From positions 1 to 10,769 of the forward strand of contig JBIKLY010000103.1 in the NCBI GenBank assembly GCA_044359525.1: a DNA stretch of 10,769 nt, written 5' to 3'. The notes beneath the pieces are model-generated. The model was not told where the DNA came from, did not search any database, and saw only the letters and a program-made list of their open reading frames with translations. The first letter of the stretch is position 1; every line of letters starts with the position of its first letter. Below, one piece after another: positions 9,237 to 10,769 of the stretch. The translations under genes and the position numbers were made by a program. The DNA is from CAJBIL01 sp044359525. Lineage in GTDB: Bacteria > Pseudomonadota > Gammaproteobacteria > Burkholderiales > Rhodocyclaceae.

Positions 9237-9261
9237 CCGCTGCGTCTGGTTATGGTCTAAT
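9233..9261 (+). promoter_or_regulatory. Stable-RNA type promoter for the tRNA-Val region
   Basis: TTGACC (9233-9238; 5 of 6 consensus), a 17-base spacer and TCTAAT (9256-9261; 5 of 6) form a near-consensus sigma-70 promoter. It is followed by a GC-rich GCGCGTCC segment, as at tRNA and rRNA promoters. The start near 9268 lies about 8 bases before the decayed tRNA remnant and 111 bases before the intact tRNA-Val. No other clear promoter is seen between 9317 and 9378, so it probably drives tRNA-Val. Confidence 0.7.
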
Positions 9262-9275
9262 GCGCGTCCTCTATC

Positions 9276-9316
9276 GGGCGCTTAGCTCGGTAGGGCACCG
9301 CCTTCACCCGACAGTG
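9276..9316 (+). pseudogene. Decayed tRNA-Val-like 5' half
   Basis: Starting at GGGCGCTTAGCTC the stretch follows the 5' half of a tRNA: acceptor strand, TAGCTC of the D-arm, GGTAG and GGGC, then GCCTTCACC as an anticodon loop matching the CCTTCAC of the intact tRNA-Val 100 bases downstream. The D-loop is shortened. The anticodon stem CCGCC/GACAG has two mismatched pairs, and beyond 9316 no T-arm or complementary acceptor strand (GCGCCC) follows. It is therefore not a functional tRNA; I read it as a remnant of a tRNA-Val copy. It begins where a mature tRNA would begin relative to the strong promoter just upstream, which supports the reading. Confidence 0.6.
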
Positions 9317-9378
9317 AAAAAGAGTCGAAATCGATATTTCAAATCTTTGCGTGGTGCGTAAGTTTTGATTTCAAGCGT

Positions 9379-9453
9379 GGGCGGCTAGCTCAGGGGTAGA
9401 GCATTACCTTCACACGGTAGGGGTCGGGGGTTCGAAACCCTCGCCGCCCACCA
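9379..9453 (+). tRNA. tRNA-Val (anticodon CAC)
   Basis: 75-base cloverleaf: acceptor GGGCGGC/GCCGCCC, D-arm GCTC/GAGC, anticodon stem TTACC/GGTAG with loop TTCACAC (anticodon CAC at 9411-9413, reading GUG), T-arm GGGGG/CCCTC with loop TTCGAAA, discriminator A and encoded CCA (9451-9453). It is convergent with moeA. No clear hairpin terminator is visible in the 42 bases between the two genes. Confidence 0.95.
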
Positions 9454-9476
9454 CGCAAAATCAACGGCTTGCAATT

Positions 9477-9508
9477 GGCTCAGACCATTCCAGGCTCAGA
9501 CCAGTCCA
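9477..9508. repeat. 16-base tandem duplication over the moeA stop codon
   Basis: GGCTCAGACCATTCCA (9477-9492) is followed directly by GGCTCAGACCAGTCCA (9493-9508), 15 of 16 identical. The moeA stop codon (9496-9498, - strand) lies in the second copy, so the first copy is a downstream echo of the last moeA codons. A recent slippage duplication is the simplest explanation. Confidence 0.75.
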
Positions 9509-10767
9509 TCAAACAACTGCACCTGCACGGTTTCACCTGCGGTAATGTTGCCCCGGTCCTGTTCAAGGACGATCAGACAGTTGGCATCCGACATCGAGCG
9601 CAAGATGCCTGAGCCTTGCGCGCCCGTCGCATGAACCTGCCATTGTCCCTTGTGCTGGCCAAGAATACCGCGCTGGAATTCTGTGCGGCCGGGAAATTTT
9701 TTCAGGGTGCTGCCACAGGTAACGCTCAGCAGGGGGACGACGGGAAGCGGGTCGGTGCCCATCAGCGTGTAAAGCGCATCGCGAACGAACTGATAGAAGG
9801 TTGCCATCACGGCGACCGGATTACCGGGCAAGCCGAACAACCACGCGCCATGCGGGTGTTCACCAATGCGGCCAAAAGCCATCGGTCGTCCGGGCTTCAT
9901 GGCGATCTTCCAGAACAGCACTTCACCCATCTGCGCCATCAGTTGCTTGATGAAGTCCGCTTCGCCCACCGACACGCCGCCGCTGGTAATCACCACATCG
10001 GCGTTGGCGGCGGCTTCGCGAAAGGCCGCCTCGATCAGCGCCGGATCATCACGCACGACACCCAGGTCGAGCACTTCACAGCCTAGACGCGTGAGCATGC
10101 CATACAGGGTGTAGCGATTGCTGTCATAAACCTCGCCCTCGGCCAGTGGCGAGCCGATCGAGCAGAGCTCGTCGCCGGTTGAAAAGAAGGCGACACGCAG
10201 GCGGCGTTTGACGCTGACTTCGGCGAAGCCGAGCGAAGCCATCAGCCCCAGTTCAGCGGGCCGTACCAGCTTGCCGGCGGCGAGGGCTGGCGCACCAAGC
10301 CGAAGGTCTTCGCCGGCGCGGCGGATGTTCTGGCCGCAGCGCTGGCCCGGTGGGATGACGACAAAATCACCGTCAGTCTTTGTTACCTCCTGAATCACGA
10401 CGGTATCCGTGCCCGGCGGCGGCAAGGCGCCGGTCATGATGCGCACGCACTCGCCGGTGCCGACCACGCCGTTGAACAGTTGCCCGGCAAGAGACACGCC
10501 GAGCACCCTGAGGCGGCTCGTACCAGTCTCGCTCAGGTCGGCAAAGCGCATGGCAAACCCGTCCATCGCCGAGTTGTCATGGGCCGGCACGTTGCAGGGC
10601 GCGATGACGTCCTCGGCCAGTACTCGGCCCAGGGCACTGCGCAGGGCGACGCGCTCGCTTCCCTGAATCGCTGACAGCTGGCCGAGAATTAGCGCGCGGG
10701 CGCGCTCGACGGTGAGCGAATTGGGGTCGTAATCATCCTGGCAGCTGATTTTTGCAGAAAGACTCAT
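9496..10767 (-). CDS. moeA: Molybdopterin molybdenumtransferase MoeA
   Basis: 423 residues, close to the usual length of about 400-415. MoeA inserts molybdate into adenylylated molybdopterin in the last step of molybdenum cofactor synthesis, in the cytoplasm. Visible motifs in order: PAHDNSAMDGFA (61-72), RIMTGALPPPGTDTVVIQE (109-127), STGDEL (196-201), YDSNRY (214-219), TSGGVSVGEADF (261-272, the MoCF-binding signature), MKPGRPMAFG (290-299) and LPGNPVAV (313-320). A C-terminal beta domain (about 345-420) completes the family layout. The ATG at 10767 is followed by a normal N-terminus with ~20 extra residues before the conserved part. The two window bases before it make TAATG, which could be a stop/start overlap with an upstream gene outside the window. 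No other cofactor gene is visible here. Confidence 0.95.
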   Translation of the reverse strand: MSLSAKISCQDDYDPNSLTVERARALILGQLSAIQGSERVALRSALGRVLAEDVIAPCNVPAHDNSAMDGFAMRFADLSETGTSRLRVLGVSLAGQLFNGVVGTGECVRIMTGALPPPGTDTVVIQEVTKTDGDFVVIPPGQRCGQNIRRAGEDLRLGAPALAAGKLVRPAELGLMASLGFAEVSVKRRLRVAFFSTGDELCSIGSPLAEGEVYDSNRYTLYGMLTRLGCEVLDLGVVRDDPALIEAAFREAAANADVVITSGGVSVGEADFIKQLMAQMGEVLFWKIAMKPGRPMAFGRIGEHPHGAWLFGLPGNPVAVMATFYQFVRDALYTLMGTDPLPVVPLLSVTCGSTLKKFPGRTEFQRGILGQHKGQWQVHATGAQGSGILRSMSDANCLIVLEQDRGNITAGETVQVQLFDGLV

Positions 10768-10769
10768 TA

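Noticed and set aside
9276..9453. Attachment site of an integrated element at tRNA-Val
   Set aside because: There is no integrase gene, no direct repeat of the tRNA 3' end and no island in the window; the remnant resembles the 5' half, not the 3' half usually duplicated by integration.
9454..9495. Possible terminator between tRNA-Val and moeA
   Set aside because: No stable inverted repeat followed by a T-run is visible on either strand.

Overview
The window looks like ordinary chromosomal DNA from a GC-rich betaproteobacterium, most plausibly of the Rhodocyclales type. This is inferred from the base composition, the cluster of gltX with Ala/Glu/Asp tRNA genes, an MltD-type enzyme with three LysM repeats, and a MoeA. 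No species can be named from the sequence alone. Genes are densely packed and no transposase, integrase, CRISPR array or defence system is visible.

Positions 1-5472 (+ strand) carry an ABC importer of the peptide/opine/nickel (Opp/Dpp/Yej-like) class: the C-terminal part of a solute-binding protein with a C-terminal membrane anchor, an OppB-type permease, an OppC-type permease with an unusually long N-terminal region, and one fused double ATPase. The last three genes overlap by 1 and 4 bases and are surely co-transcribed. A 96-base perfect-arm palindrome built of CGCAGAG units, a dispersed MITE/REP-like element, sits between the binding-protein gene and the first permease. The operon ends at a bidirectional terminator (5502-5541) shared with the convergent mltD-like gene.

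Positions 5549-9178 are read on the - strand: gltX (glutamyl-tRNA synthetase), then a tRNA operon Ala(GGC)-Glu(TTC)-Asp(GTC) with its own promoter and terminator, then a lytic transglycosylase with LysM repeats. GltX charges the tRNA-Glu encoded about 180 bases beyond its own stop codon. The transglycosylase has a good promoter -10 and ribosome binding site but no recognisable signal peptide, which is odd for a periplasmic enzyme.

Positions 9208-9453 hold a divergent control region. A strong stable-RNA promoter faces right, its -35 overlapping the region where the leftward gltX -35 should lie. It first runs into a decayed tRNA-Val-like 5' half (9276-9316) and then into an intact tRNA-Val(CAC) gene. 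Positions 9496-10767 (- strand) encode MoeA, the molybdenum insertase of molybdenum cofactor synthesis, whose stop codon lies in a 16-base tandem duplication.

I found no convincing wholly new system. The points most worth following up are the tRNA remnant kept between a strong promoter and tRNA-Val, the palindromic element inside the transporter operon, the tail-anchored binding protein with its expanded permease, and the matched pair of four-cysteine motifs in the fused ATPase.
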